Position numbers and translations under genes: made by a program
Shown: positions 31,246-40,607 of the stretch, in pieces
How the letters are laid out: every line of letters begins with the position of its first letter
Numbering within the stretch: position 1 is the first letter of the stretch
The notes under the pieces: model-generated
Told to the model about the DNA's origin: nothing
What the model saw: the letters and a program-made list of their open reading frames with translations, nothing else
The model's database searches: none
IMG/VR virus record: IMGVR_UViG_3300046782_000218
Span: 25,119-89,118 of that record
Length of the DNA: 64,000 bases
Strand: one strand, 5' to 3'
Source of the DNA: a virus

Positions 31246-33912
31246 TCAGGTGGTGGGCAGCCCGCGCATCTTGACGAGCGCGTTCCAGGCAGCTTCCCGC
31301 TGCGCCGGGTCAGGGCTGGCGCGGAACTGAGATTCCAGTTCGCGCATCATCATCATCTGGGTCCGCTCTGCGGTCTCAGCGACTGTGGCAATGCCGGTCA
31401 AACCGGCAGACTTGGTGACCGGATTCTGTCCGGCCCCCTTGAAAGCAGCGACCCGGGGGTCAGGCAGGTCACCCAGAGCATCGACGTTCTTGGACAGGCT
31501 GGCGACCTGCTCACTGAGCGAGGTTACCTGCTTGAGCAGTTCGGTGATGACCGGGTCCTGCGCGTGTTCGGCCTTGAGAAGCTTGGCCTTCTTGTGCTTC
31601 TTGGCCTTGGGCTCCGCGTTCTTGCCGACCCCCATGGGAGCGGGCCGAGCGCCGACCGGAGGAGTTCCCGCGAGTCCCGGTGCCACCATGGGGCAGAGGT
31701 CGGGGAATGTCTGGGAGATGTGGTCGTGCATGCTTCGCATGGCGTTGGCTGCCGCGTTGCGAATCGAAGACGCGTACTCGACACGGCTGATGATGCCGGT
31801 GTTCTTGTTGGACGGGCTGTCCGAAGCGTGGCCTCCGGCGAGGTACCCTCGGGTGTAGTCGCTGGCGTCCATGTGTCGAGTGGGCACGTTGGCCGTGTTG
31901 GGGCCGCTGGCTCCCGGACTGTTGTCCGCGTGACCGGCCGAGATGTACGGACGGTTGAACTTGGACGGGCTTAGTTCGGTGGGCGTCGGGAAGGTTGCCG
32001 GGCCCTGGTTCGCGTCGCGGAATGCCTTGTGCGATTCGATCCGCAGATCGTTGATGACCTCGTCACCGGCCATCTTGAGCGTGTCGGCCTCCTGCCAGAG
32101 CGCCGTTGCCTTGGTCGCCTGTTCCAGGGTGCCGCCCGTGGCTGCGTCCAGAGCTGCCGACTGCCAGTACCCGAGGTCCATGCCGCTGACCTTGAACGAG
32201 GGGTGAGACTTAGCCACGTCGTCCGGGTGGTACCCCGCGCACAGAGTGTCGTGCAAGGCAGCCAGGTCGTAGGGGACACCGATCGTCTTGATGCGGGTCA
32301 GCGACTTCATGGCCGCCGTGTCCGGGTCGGTCGGCAGACCAGCGTCGTGTTCGAGCGCTTCCACCGCTTCTCCGTCCGGCTCACGGTGTGCAGGCACCGG
32401 CTTGACGTCCGATGCACCTTCACCGACCACGCCAGCACCCGGGGTAGGCTTTCCCGCCTTGTTGTTCATGCCCTCGTACCCCGGGTTCTGCTTTCCGCAC
32501 CTCGGGCAATACTTCTCGTCGTCGTCCAGCTCGCGACCGCACCCGAGGCAGTTGAAGTCGTGCCCCTTCTGGGCCTTCATGCAACCGTCGCACCCGCAAG
32601 TGCACCCAGTCTGGCACGAGCAATCGGGACCGCAACCGCAGTCGCACTTGTTGGCCGCCTTCACAGCCGACATGTCGTTGCCGCACTCCGGGCAGAAGTT
32701 GTGATCAGCATCGATATTGGCACCGCAGCCAGCGCACATGCACTTGATCTTGTCGCCCTTGACGGCCGTGGAGTCCTCAACTCCCTTGGCCATGGGCAGG
32801 CCCGTGCCGCACTTGTCGCACTTACGGAGCTTCGAGTCAGCGTGGAACGACTTGCCGCAGTTGGGGCAGTCCTTCGCACCCTTGGTTGACTCGGCCGGAG
32901 GCTGGTGTTCACTGGAGAACGTCGGGTGCGCTCCGGCGAACGGGGAAGAGCCGCCGCTCATCTCGTCAGCCTTCTTCTTGCGCTTGTCCTTCTTCTTCTC
33001 GACCAGCGTGTCGGTCGTAGATTCTCCCTTCCAGCTCTCCGGAAGCTCTTGTACGAACTCCGGTCCGAGTCGCCTCGCAATCCGGATGATGTTCTCCTTG
33101 AGCTTGTCCGAACTGTAGTTGTCCGTACCTGCCCGACCGATCGAACTGGCCGCGTCGGACACATCGCCCGGCTTGACGATCGGGAACGATCGGTCACGTC
33201 CGGCAAAGTTGGCCGCCGGGATCTTGTCCCGGTCCACGCCACCGCCAACGCTGGGGTCCATCTGGCGCTTTTCCGCCAGCGCACGATGTTCGAGCAGCTT
33301 GGCCAGATCAGCCGGGCTGAACGTCGAGTGGGCGGGAAGCTCGACGGTCTTCACATCGTCGGCTGCCTTCTGGATGAGCGTACTGTTGCCGAACACCTTG
33401 CCGACCCATTCGGCATGGCCGTCGTCGCCAGCTGACTTGACCAGTTGGATGCCGCAGTTCTTGTTGGCCGGACGATCCACGAGGCTGATCTCGACGATCT
33501 CGCCGCCGACGATCCGGCCACCTCGGGCCACAGAATCCCGGACGATCTTGGGCCGAGCGATGCCGACCGAGTACGCTCGGAGAGCACCCTTCTCGACCAG
33601 ACGCTTGGCTACCGGTTCGATCACCAGTGATTTTACCCAGGTCTCTCCGTCGCCGCCGGAGTTGACCTCGATTCCCACGCCTGCCGGGTCTCGCTGGGCA
33701 TTGTGCTGAACACGTACGTTGGCTCCACTAGACAGCCAATCGGCGATGGCCTTGGAACTGAAATCCGGGTCAACGATCTGTTCGTCGGAGTCCACGCTGC
33801 CGTCAGTGGCCTTGCCGTAAACCAGCAGGTCACCATCGGGGGTGGTCTCAGTCTTCTCGATGGGGAAGCTGACGTAGGTCAGCTCCGAATTGGGCGTTAG
33901 AGTCGCAGCCAT
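31246..33912 (-). CDS. Prohead protease/scaffold fusion with four zinc-ribbon modules
   Basis: This 888-residue protein carries a herpes-type prohead protease in residues 1-160 (VRVQHNAQRDPAGVG with His70, LRAYSVGIARP with Ser115, EISLVDRPAN). A helical segment KENIIRIARRLG lies near 275. Residues 348-475 hold cysteine pairs: CPNC/CDKC, CMCAGC/CPEC, a very Cys-rich run (CDCGCGPDCSCQTGC) and CLGC/CPRC. The carboxy part has a basic stretch and a coiled coil (LLKQVTSLSEQVASLSK), fitting a scaffold. The zinc region in the middle is unusual. Confidence 0.85.
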   Translation of the reverse strand: MAATLTPNSELTYVSFPIEKTETTPDGDLLVYGKATDGSVDSDEQIVDPDFSSKAIADWLSSGANVRVQHNAQRDPAGVGIEVNSGGDGETWVKSLVIEPVAKRLVEKGALRAYSVGIARPKIVRDSVARGGRIVGGEIVEISLVDRPANKNCGIQLVKSAGDDGHAEWVGKVFGNSTLIQKAADDVKTVELPAHSTFSPADLAKLLEHRALAEKRQMDPSVGGGVDRDKIPAANFAGRDRSFPIVKPGDVSDAASSIGRAGTDNYSSDKLKENIIRIARRLGPEFVQELPESWKGESTTDTLVEKKKDKRKKKADEMSGGSSPFAGAHPTFSSEHQPPAESTKGAKDCPNCGKSFHADSKLRKCDKCGTGLPMAKGVEDSTAVKGDKIKCMCAGCGANIDADHNFCPECGNDMSAVKAANKCDCGCGPDCSCQTGCTCGCDGCMKAQKGHDFNCLGCGRELDDDEKYCPRCGKQNPGYEGMNNKAGKPTPGAGVVGEGASDVKPVPAHREPDGEAVEALEHDAGLPTDPDTAAMKSLTRIKTIGVPYDLAALHDTLCAGYHPDDVAKSHPSFKVSGMDLGYWQSAALDAATGGTLEQATKATALWQEADTLKMAGDEVINDLRIESHKAFRDANQGPATFPTPTELSPSKFNRPYISAGHADNSPGASGPNTANVPTRHMDASDYTRGYLAGGHASDSPSNKNTGIISRVEYASSIRNAAANAMRSMHDHISQTFPDLCPMVAPGLAGTPPVGARPAPMGVGKNAEPKAKKHKKAKLLKAEHAQDPVITELLKQVTSLSEQVASLSKNVDALGDLPDPRVAAFKGAGQNPVTKSAGLTGIATVAETAERTQMMMMRELESQFRASPDPAQREAAWNALVKMRGLPTT

Positions 33913-33920
33913 AAGGCCCC

Positions 33921-34088
33921 CTAATTGTCGGTCGACAGCACGTCAGCGACCGTGTCCACGATGTTGTTGACAGCGTCAACAACGGAAATTCCCGCTGCAT
34001 CGGCCGCTGCCTGGAGGTCCGACAGGGTAACGTGCCTGTCGTCACCATGACCAGCCTCGGGCTTATGACACCCGCAGCTCAGGCACAT
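33921..34088 (-). CDS. Small CxC-HxxE protein, 55 residues
   Basis: It reads MCLSCGCHKPEAGHGDDRHVTLSDLQ and then an alternating hydrophobic helix to VLSTDN. The start MCLSCGCxKP resembles a recurrent small actinophage protein. The cysteine/histidine cluster probably binds a metal. A GGGAGG motif lies 12 bases upstream. It lies between the portal fusion and the protease in the head operon. Confidence 0.65.
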   Translation of the reverse strand: MCLSCGCHKPEAGHGDDRHVTLSDLQAAADAAGISVVDAVNNIVDTVADVLSTDN

Positions 34089-34108
34089 ATTGCGCTCAAC
34101 CTCCCGGG

Positions 34109-34339
34109 TCAGTCGTCTTCGTCGTCAGGTGGCGCAAGCTCGGTGTAGAGCAGCGTACGGGCCACCCATCGGTCATTTTCGACCGGCAGTATGTAGCCAG
34201 CCCTGGTGTACGCTGCTCCGTGTTTGAACTTCACCTTTATGCCCGCGTCAGTGCATTTGTTCAACACGTCGGCAAGAGCAGTTAGCAGGGCAGCAGCGTC
34301 AGTCGCCGAGGATTCCCCGATAGACTCGCGGCCAGTCAC
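34109..34339 (-). CDS. Small hypothetical protein in head operon
   Basis: A GTG at 34339 preceded by GAGGAG starts MTGRESIGESSATDAAALLT; the frame then reads ALADVLNKCTDAGIKVKFKHGAAYTRAGYILPVEND and ends PPDDEDD. It overlaps the last codons of the portal fusion. It has the helix-strand-strand look of small phage head proteins. No family is recognised. Confidence 0.6.
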   Translation of the reverse strand: MTGRESIGESSATDAAALLTALADVLNKCTDAGIKVKFKHGAAYTRAGYILPVENDRWVARTLLYTELAPPDDEDD

Positions 34340-37300
34340 CAGCCAGCTCCTCACGAATTGCCGGGTTATCTATCATGTCCTGCGGGGACCACCAGGCCAG
34401 AGCCTCGACGCTGTCACCGTCCGGATCGTCCGGGTTAGTTACACTGTCGAATCGGCCATCAAATATCGGCAGCTGATCCTCGTGGCTGATGAGGAAGATG
34501 AACCCTGCGTAGACGCCGTTCTCCGACAGCCATTGGCCGACCAACTTGGCGTCTTCCGGGAATATCATCCCGGTCTCTTCGGACCATTCCCGAGTTGCTG
34601 CGGCTTGAGGCAGTTCGCCGTCTTCCAGGCACCCGCTTGGGAATTCCCAGCTACCGGCTGCCGGGTCGTCCTCGTCGTACGCTCGTTGGAGCAGGAGCAC
34701 TCGTTCTGTGTCCTCGGCCACCACGCAGACACCGGCCGCTTTCGGACCTTCTGACTTGTCCTGATAGGCGTACTCGCTGGTTCCGGCGTCACCCTCAGTG
34801 CGCTGATACGAATGGGTTTCGTCCCAAGGGCCGTCCTCCGTGGGAACCTTGCCGACGTACGCCCTGACGGGTTTACCCACGAGCCGAGAAGCCAGGGCAC
34901 GGTGGTGCCCATCAACAATTACGGCCTTGGACCGGCCTGGCTTCTCGACCAGCAGGATCGGCCGGAGATCCTCGCCATCGGCGAGTTTCCGAGCGAACTT
35001 GGCGACCTTTTTGGGCTCGTGGCTGGCTGCCCACGACTTGACATCTTCGAAGTCGATGTCCTCCGTGTTGACCTCTTCTGGACCCCGCCACGGAATGGAC
35101 GGTATCCAGGTCAGAGCGTGCGCCGGAAAATCGTCCTTCATGCTGTCCATCGGGCCGCGCCACGCGACCTGGTCAGCTCGCCCGCAATGCGGACAACCCG
35201 CGTCGTGCATCGTTGGGTCACGGAACATTTCGTCACAGTTGGGAGTGCCTTCATCAGACGGATAGAGAGTTCCGCTTGCGTCACATCGGTAGCACTCGTG
35301 CCCGGTAACGTGTTCGCCCGTTCCGTTGCAGCAGTCACACAATGGACGCGCGTTCTTGTGCACTTCGGCGTCAATGAATAGACCGCATATAACACACCTA
35401 CTGCCAGCCTTAGGATTGCCAAACGAGTGGGCTACGTCCTGGGCGTCACCGGCTGTTCCGTCAATACCAGCTGCCAACCGTTGACGATCGCCGTCGTCTC
35501 CTGACGCCTCGTCTGCGCTCTTGGCGTGATAAATACCGTCAGCGTCGTGCGGAGCTAGGAACGGGCCGCCTCCGCCTGCCGGGTTGGACCAGGGCTTGAC
35601 ACCCTCTTCCGTCCAGAACTCGACGCCGTTGGTGTCAACCCACCTGGTGGCCATGGTCTGCCGGGCGGCTTCCTTGTAGCTAACGCCCTCGTTCAGGAGC
35701 CGATAAAGCTCCAAGGTGTCGCCTGAGGTTACACTACGCTTGTTCCAGTCTTCCGGGGCGAGACCCTTGCTGAGGTGCCGAGCCAACGCCTCCATCTCGG
35801 AGTAAATCGTTCGGTACTTGGTGCTGGCCAGCAGGTCGCGATGGCTGGGGGGATTCGATACCGATGACAAAAACTGCTTGCCGTCGTCCGCTGACCCTCC
35901 GTGCAGAGCCTGCATTTCAGCCGTGTGGGTCCGGTAATAATCGGTCTCGGCCTGTTCCGACTGTGCCGGTTGGCCGTACCGAGTGACCTCGTCTTCCCGC
36001 TTGATGTACTCCAAGCTGCAGTTACAGTTTGGGCCACCGAGGCAGAAACCACCGAAACCGCTGTCACCCGGGTACCCAGGCAGACTGTCGAACGTGAACA
36101 CCTGGCCGTCGCGGTTGACACACAGCATGCAGTTTTGTTCTACTATGCCGATGTGCCAAATGATGTCGTAGTCGCCGGAAGCCTGAACGGTCTTACCGAA
36201 CGCCGCGTTATACGCCGCGATGAGAGACCGGCCGTAAAGGGCAAGACGACTCTTGAGCTTAGCCAGCGGGGTGGTTGAGTCGCTGCCGGACAGGTCCTTG
36301 AACAAACCCATCAGGAACGGTCGCTGAGATTCGGCCCGTGTACGGGCGTCGCTGGACATGTCAACCGCAGTAACTGCAGCTTTGGCCGCTGTGTGGTCGT
36401 GCTTGGCGTCGCGAGATGCAGCGCTCATCACGGAGTCGTAACCAGCCGCCAAGTGCTGCACGGCCAGGTCGGTGGCGGTATTGGCGTCGAACACTCCGTC
36501 CTGGAACTGACGAACCAATCGATCCAATGACGCAACTACACGGGCCGACGCTGTGTCTACCCGGGTGCCCCGCCGTGCCTGGTGGCGTGCTGCTGCCGGG
36601 TGCGGGGGCCGTGTGGTCTTCTGTGCCCCCGTCGTGACGCGGGAGGGGGCCGAGGAGGCACTCTCATGCCCCTCTGCGGCCTCATGCCCGGGAGACTGGG
36701 CAGAGGTCGCGGGAGACCCCCCCGGAGGCTTCTGGCCGCCGGGAGCTGACGAACCACCGCCGGGCGTAGCCGGTGCTCCCGGCTTGGGCGGACGTTCGCC
36801 GATACCGGCAGCAGCCAGAATGCCCGCTTGCCGAGCCTTCGAAGCTTCGTCCAGGGTGACAAAGCCGGTGGTTGTGGTGGACCATCCAGGGTCGGACGTC
36901 TCGGGCAGCCCCCAAGGCTGCAGATTGAGTTCCTCGCGCGCCTCGTCAATCGACCGCAGGCCCGTGCTGACCTGTCTGGCCAGCATCTCGGTACGGGTGT
37001 TCTCGTCCTCTTCCTCGGCCTGACCTTCGAAGATGAACTGCATATCTTCTTGGCCGCAGATGCCCTGAATCACGGCGTTGAATATGTCAGACAGGAAATT
37101 GAGAGTTGGCTTGGTGGCCTTGCGCTCCGAGATGGAGCTTGTCATCTTGGACATCTGGTTGGCCGCGCCGGGTGACTGCGTGGTGCTGACCTTGGGGGAA
37201 ATTCCCAGCTCCATCGGCATAACGTCGAACGCCATGCACACCTGGTTCATCACCACTTCGTCAAACTGGTCAGCAATCTGCGGGGGCCGCTGAGGGTCCA

Positions 37301-38462
37301 CCTTGCTGCCAGCCGGAAGAACCAGGATTTTGTGCTTCCATGCCGGGTCGCCAGCGATTGCGTTAAGCGCATCCTGTAGTTCCCGGATCTGGTTCGGTGT
37401 CATGGCGTTTGCGTCGCCCGGAGAAACGTACACTGCCGGAACAGTGCCTTCGCGGAAGTAATCGAGTTGATAACCTTGCTTCTGCAGACCGGCCATCACT
37501 GGGATCAGTGCACGTTCGATGGGCGGGAATCCGTACGGGGTCCATCTCCTCGGAGTCATCGGCAGGTAGACCATTTGGTCAGCCTTGAAACTGGCGACCT
37601 CGGCCCCAGTCAACCCGCCGTATTCGAGGTCTCTGTCCGTGACCAGGGTCATCAGGTCTACGCGAGGAACACCGTACAGGAACTGCTGATAGGCCGGAGC
37701 CGGGGGCCGAGGGGTCTCGCCGTGCATGCCGAGCAGCGGCCGGATGGTCTGACCGGACAGCAGCGACAGTGAATCGAGATCGGACCCGAGCAGGCCGCGA
37801 CCCTGGTTCTTGGCCCACTTGTTCCGGAACAGCAACGACAACGCGTCGAACACGAACACCTCTTCCATGAAGGCGTCGATGAACGTGTTCCACGAGAAAT
37901 AGTCGGGGTCCGGCTTCTTGAAAAACTTGACGGCCTGAGCCTTGCGTTCCCCGAAGTCGCGCATTGCCTTGGGGTCGCCCCGCATCGCTTTCGACGCTTC
38001 CTTGGTAGGCATGATGTCCCACTCAAGCGACCGAATCTCGGACTTCCGAAGTTGAATCGCTGCTCGGGCCACCGAGTACACGTCGGCCAGCGTACGCAGA
38101 GTGTTGAAGTCCGCCAGCTTGATGCCCTCGGAGCCAGGCTGGCCGACCGGAAGGTTCCACCCAACCTCGTACTGGAACAACCGGGGGTCAGGGAGGTTAG
38201 ACCCCTCCGACGGTGCGTCTACCGGGACCGGAAGAATCGGACTGAACGGGCCGAAGGCGCCGTCTGTGAAGGTGTCCGCCGGGCGAGGAAGATACGACCG
38301 GTACGCACTGGACCAAGTGCCGGAGGAGCCCCCGGCGTCCAGCTCCCTGGCCAGCGGCGACAACGGGGCCGACCCGATCCCCGGCAGCCCCTGGTTGGCC
38401 GACGTAGGGCTCTGCTGGCCCGGTATGGCCTTGATGCTGCTGATTATCGACCCTCTAGCCAC
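34299..38462 (-). CDS. Portal-MuF-zinc-ParB-Nudix fusion protein
   Basis: This protein of about 1387 residues joins several phage modules. Residues 95-525 are the portal (DFNTLRTLADVYSVARAAIQL ... QPWGLPE). Residues 640-825 are a MuF minor-head domain with CMLC and HIGIVEQ/GPNCNC. Residues 1025-1097 hold six cysteine pairs or singles, partly DnaJ-like (CDCCNGTGE, CYRCDASGT). Residues 1130-1206 resemble ParB/sulfiredoxin folds (VDGHHRALA). Residues 1245-1385 are a Nudix hydrolase with a complete Nudix box (GCLEDGE, REWSEETG). The GTG at 38462 follows GGAGGTGA. Confidence 0.85.
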   Translation of the reverse strand: MARGSIISSIKAIPGQQSPTSANQGLPGIGSAPLSPLARELDAGGSSGTWSSAYRSYLPRPADTFTDGAFGPFSPILPVPVDAPSEGSNLPDPRLFQYEVGWNLPVGQPGSEGIKLADFNTLRTLADVYSVARAAIQLRKSEIRSLEWDIMPTKEASKAMRGDPKAMRDFGERKAQAVKFFKKPDPDYFSWNTFIDAFMEEVFVFDALSLLFRNKWAKNQGRGLLGSDLDSLSLLSGQTIRPLLGMHGETPRPPAPAYQQFLYGVPRVDLMTLVTDRDLEYGGLTGAEVASFKADQMVYLPMTPRRWTPYGFPPIERALIPVMAGLQKQGYQLDYFREGTVPAVYVSPGDANAMTPNQIRELQDALNAIAGDPAWKHKILVLPAGSKVDPQRPPQIADQFDEVVMNQVCMAFDVMPMELGISPKVSTTQSPGAANQMSKMTSSISERKATKPTLNFLSDIFNAVIQGICGQEDMQFIFEGQAEEEDENTRTEMLARQVSTGLRSIDEAREELNLQPWGLPETSDPGWSTTTTGFVTLDEASKARQAGILAAAGIGERPPKPGAPATPGGGSSAPGGQKPPGGSPATSAQSPGHEAAEGHESASSAPSRVTTGAQKTTRPPHPAAARHQARRGTRVDTASARVVASLDRLVRQFQDGVFDANTATDLAVQHLAAGYDSVMSAASRDAKHDHTAAKAAVTAVDMSSDARTRAESQRPFLMGLFKDLSGSDSTTPLAKLKSRLALYGRSLIAAYNAAFGKTVQASGDYDIIWHIGIVEQNCMLCVNRDGQVFTFDSLPGYPGDSGFGGFCLGGPNCNCSLEYIKREDEVTRYGQPAQSEQAETDYYRTHTAEMQALHGGSADDGKQFLSSVSNPPSHRDLLASTKYRTIYSEMEALARHLSKGLAPEDWNKRSVTSGDTLELYRLLNEGVSYKEAARQTMATRWVDTNGVEFWTEEGVKPWSNPAGGGGPFLAPHDADGIYHAKSADEASGDDGDRQRLAAGIDGTAGDAQDVAHSFGNPKAGSRCVICGLFIDAEVHKNARPLCDCCNGTGEHVTGHECYRCDASGTLYPSDEGTPNCDEMFRDPTMHDAGCPHCGRADQVAWRGPMDSMKDDFPAHALTWIPSIPWRGPEEVNTEDIDFEDVKSWAASHEPKKVAKFARKLADGEDLRPILLVEKPGRSKAVIVDGHHRALASRLVGKPVRAYVGKVPTEDGPWDETHSYQRTEGDAGTSEYAYQDKSEGPKAAGVCVVAEDTERVLLLQRAYDEDDPAAGSWEFPSGCLEDGELPQAAATREWSEETGMIFPEDAKLVGQWLSENGVYAGFIFLISHEDQLPIFDGRFDSVTNPDDPDGDSVEALAWWSPQDMIDNPAIREELAGDWPRVYRGILGD

Positions 38463-38477
38463 GGTCACCTCCCTCGC

Positions 38478-40274
38478 TTATCGCTTGTACCAGGACCAAA
38501 CTGTACTTACTCTCGCTGGGAACAGGTTGACGCTACTCCACTGCGCGGGAAGAGACGCCGTAGCAGCTCCGTCAATGGTCTCTCCAGCCTGAGCCGCCAC
38601 GGTAACCGCGTTGGCACTGGCGTCGATCTTCTTGACAGTGTACACGTTGGGGGTCCATGCTGCGCTGATCAGCGTTATGGTTACGGGACCGGCGGTGGCG
38701 TCCACCAAAACCGTGTCGTCCAGCACCGTTACCGTGTAGTTAGCAGAGTGTACGTTGGAGACGAAACCCTGCTGGCCGTTGACTATCTTCAACCCAGTAG
38801 GGTTGGTGACGGTGATGGTGTCCACGCTGACCAGACCCACCAGGTTGATTTCTCCCAGTAGAGCGGCCAACCCCGCACCGGAGTTGTTATCCGTCAGCGT
38901 GATGGTTCCCTCGGTGTCGAAGGTTCCGTACAACCAAGGGCCGATGCCCTGCTGCCCCTCGCCGAACACCTGGATGACGTTGGTGCACGACTCCACCGAG
39001 GTCTGGCCCACGTTGATGGCGTGGCTGGCCCCCACCGAGCCGTCGAACACCCCGATGATGGCCCAAGCCGTCCAGCAGTAGAGCAACGCTACCCGATCAC
39101 CCACGAAATGCTCCGTGGCGAATATGGCGTAAGTGTGGCCGCCCTGACAACTGACGTTGCTGGTCCAGCAGTTGTCGTTGTTCCCGCTGGCGGGCATCAT
39201 TACGCCCTTGGAAACTCCGTCGGCCAGCAGGTTTTGGTTGGAGTAATCCCCGGCCACCACGTTGCCGTTGGTGCCCCAGGTGAAATTCTGCAGGCTGGCC
39301 TCGGCGCATCCGTAGAAGTTGGCTTCCCCGTAGGACCAACCGTGGCTGCTGTGCGAGGTGCGTATAGCCAGGTTGCTCAGGACCACGTACACGTTGTTGA
39401 ACAGGGCGGCCCTGCCGTACCCGTTGACCGTGGTGGGGCCACCGATCACCGAAGGGTCGCCGTTGGCGTCGATGTTGGCGAACTGAGCGGCCTGACTGGC
39501 GAACACACCGAAACTTACCAGGGTCGCACCGGACTTCTGCATCGCGGTCTGCTGCCAGTGCTGGAACGCGGAGGCGTTGCCGGGACCCTCGAATATCAGG
39601 GTGACCTTGTTCTCGGTGGTTGGGATGACGGGCAACGGGATCTGCGCGTTGCCCAGTGTGGCCCCACCTGTGATCAGGGCGCCAGCGATGCAGTAAAACT
39701 GACCGGCGGACGCCGGGATGTACACCTTGGCCAGCCCGCCGTGGGAACGGGCGTACGCGGTGGCTGCGGTTACAGCGTCGTTGAACGCCTGAGTGTCGTC
39801 GGTGCCGAACTGCACCTGCAGGCCGGTCAGTGATGACCCGGACGCATTGCTGACCGACAGGACCACGTGCCCGCTGTCGGTTACCGTGTTGATAACCCCC
39901 ACCAGGGAGGTTTCGCCGGTCAGTCCTGCGCCCTTCACCTGGACGGGCATCCCGGGCTTGGCTGCTCCGAACGGCAGGGAAGTCGAGCAGGTGAGCGTCG
40001 AGCTTCCGATGCCCATAGCGCCGTCCTGCACCTCGACGCCGTTTCCCTTGGCACCGTAGGTAGTGACGTCGAACACCCAATCGGCGCTGGTAGTGGCACC
40101 ACCCAACGGATGACTGACACCCCAGCTACCGGCGAACTTAGGGCCATAGTAAACCGAGGTGTTGGCGGTGTCGATGTAGTAGTCACCCTCGTACCCGACG
40201 TCTCCCGCCGGTACTCCGGTGCCGCCTCGCCAGGTAGAGTTAAACGGCCCTAGAGGCCCAGCGCCAACTGCCAT
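38478..40274 (-). CDS. Tail fibre/tailspike-like protein with beta-helix
   Basis: This 598-residue protein has a short collagen-like start (GAGPLGPFNSTWRGGTG), then DYYIDTANTSVYYGPK, a motif shared with the 1027-residue fibre nearby. Residues 65-500 carry DVTTYGAKGNG, an opening typical of pectate-lyase-like beta helices, and many NxxV turns. A small carboxy domain (TVKKIDASANAVTVAAQAGETIDG) resembles phage fibre tips. Glycan binding or depolymerase activity is plausible. Catalytic residues cannot be named. Confidence 0.75.
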   Translation of the reverse strand: MAVGAGPLGPFNSTWRGGTGVPAGDVGYEGDYYIDTANTSVYYGPKFAGSWGVSHPLGGATTSADWVFDVTTYGAKGNGVEVQDGAMGIGSSTLTCSTSLPFGAAKPGMPVQVKGAGLTGETSLVGVINTVTDSGHVVLSVSNASGSSLTGLQVQFGTDDTQAFNDAVTAATAYARSHGGLAKVYIPASAGQFYCIAGALITGGATLGNAQIPLPVIPTTENKVTLIFEGPGNASAFQHWQQTAMQKSGATLVSFGVFASQAAQFANIDANGDPSVIGGPTTVNGYGRAALFNNVYVVLSNLAIRTSHSSHGWSYGEANFYGCAEASLQNFTWGTNGNVVAGDYSNQNLLADGVSKGVMMPASGNNDNCWTSNVSCQGGHTYAIFATEHFVGDRVALLYCWTAWAIIGVFDGSVGASHAINVGQTSVESCTNVIQVFGEGQQGIGPWLYGTFDTEGTITLTDNNSGAGLAALLGEINLVGLVSVDTITVTNPTGLKIVNGQQGFVSNVHSANYTVTVLDDTVLVDATAGPVTITLISAAWTPNVYTVKKIDASANAVTVAAQAGETIDGAATASLPAQWSSVNLFPARVSTVWSWYKR

Positions 40275-40300
40275 ATGCCACGATGCCTCTCGTTTGTCCG

Positions 40301-40597
40301 TCAGCCCGCGTGAACGACCAGGTGTACTGCTACCCCGGACCCCACCGGCAGCCCGGTCGCTGTGTTGAACACTGCGCCCTCGACGATGTCCGGCGCGAAC
40401 GTGTAGATCGAGTGGTGCATGGCGGCTGCAGCGGTGCTGTCGGCTGCCACCAGCGTGACGATGGCCCCGAGGAACGTCCCGAACCCGTAGTCGCTCAGGT
40501 CCGCCGAGAAGTGGCCGGACGAGTTGGTTGTGGTGGTGACAGTCATGAGACTGCCGTTCGGGTACGGGGTACCGTCGATCCCCTGCGTAGCTGTCAT
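40301..40597 (-). CDS. Small beta protein between fibre genes
   Basis: This 98-residue protein reads MTATQGIDGTPYPNGSLMTVTT and continues as a beta sandwich with FSADLSDYGFGTFLGAIVTL. It lies between the two fibre genes with AGGGG upstream. It may be a fibre adaptor, chaperone or capsid fibre component. No family is recognised. Confidence 0.6.
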   Translation of the reverse strand: MTATQGIDGTPYPNGSLMTVTTTTNSSGHFSADLSDYGFGTFLGAIVTLVAADSTAAAAMHHSIYTFAPDIVEGAVFNTATGLPVGSGVAVHLVVHAG

Positions 40598-40607
40598 GCT
40601 GAACCCC

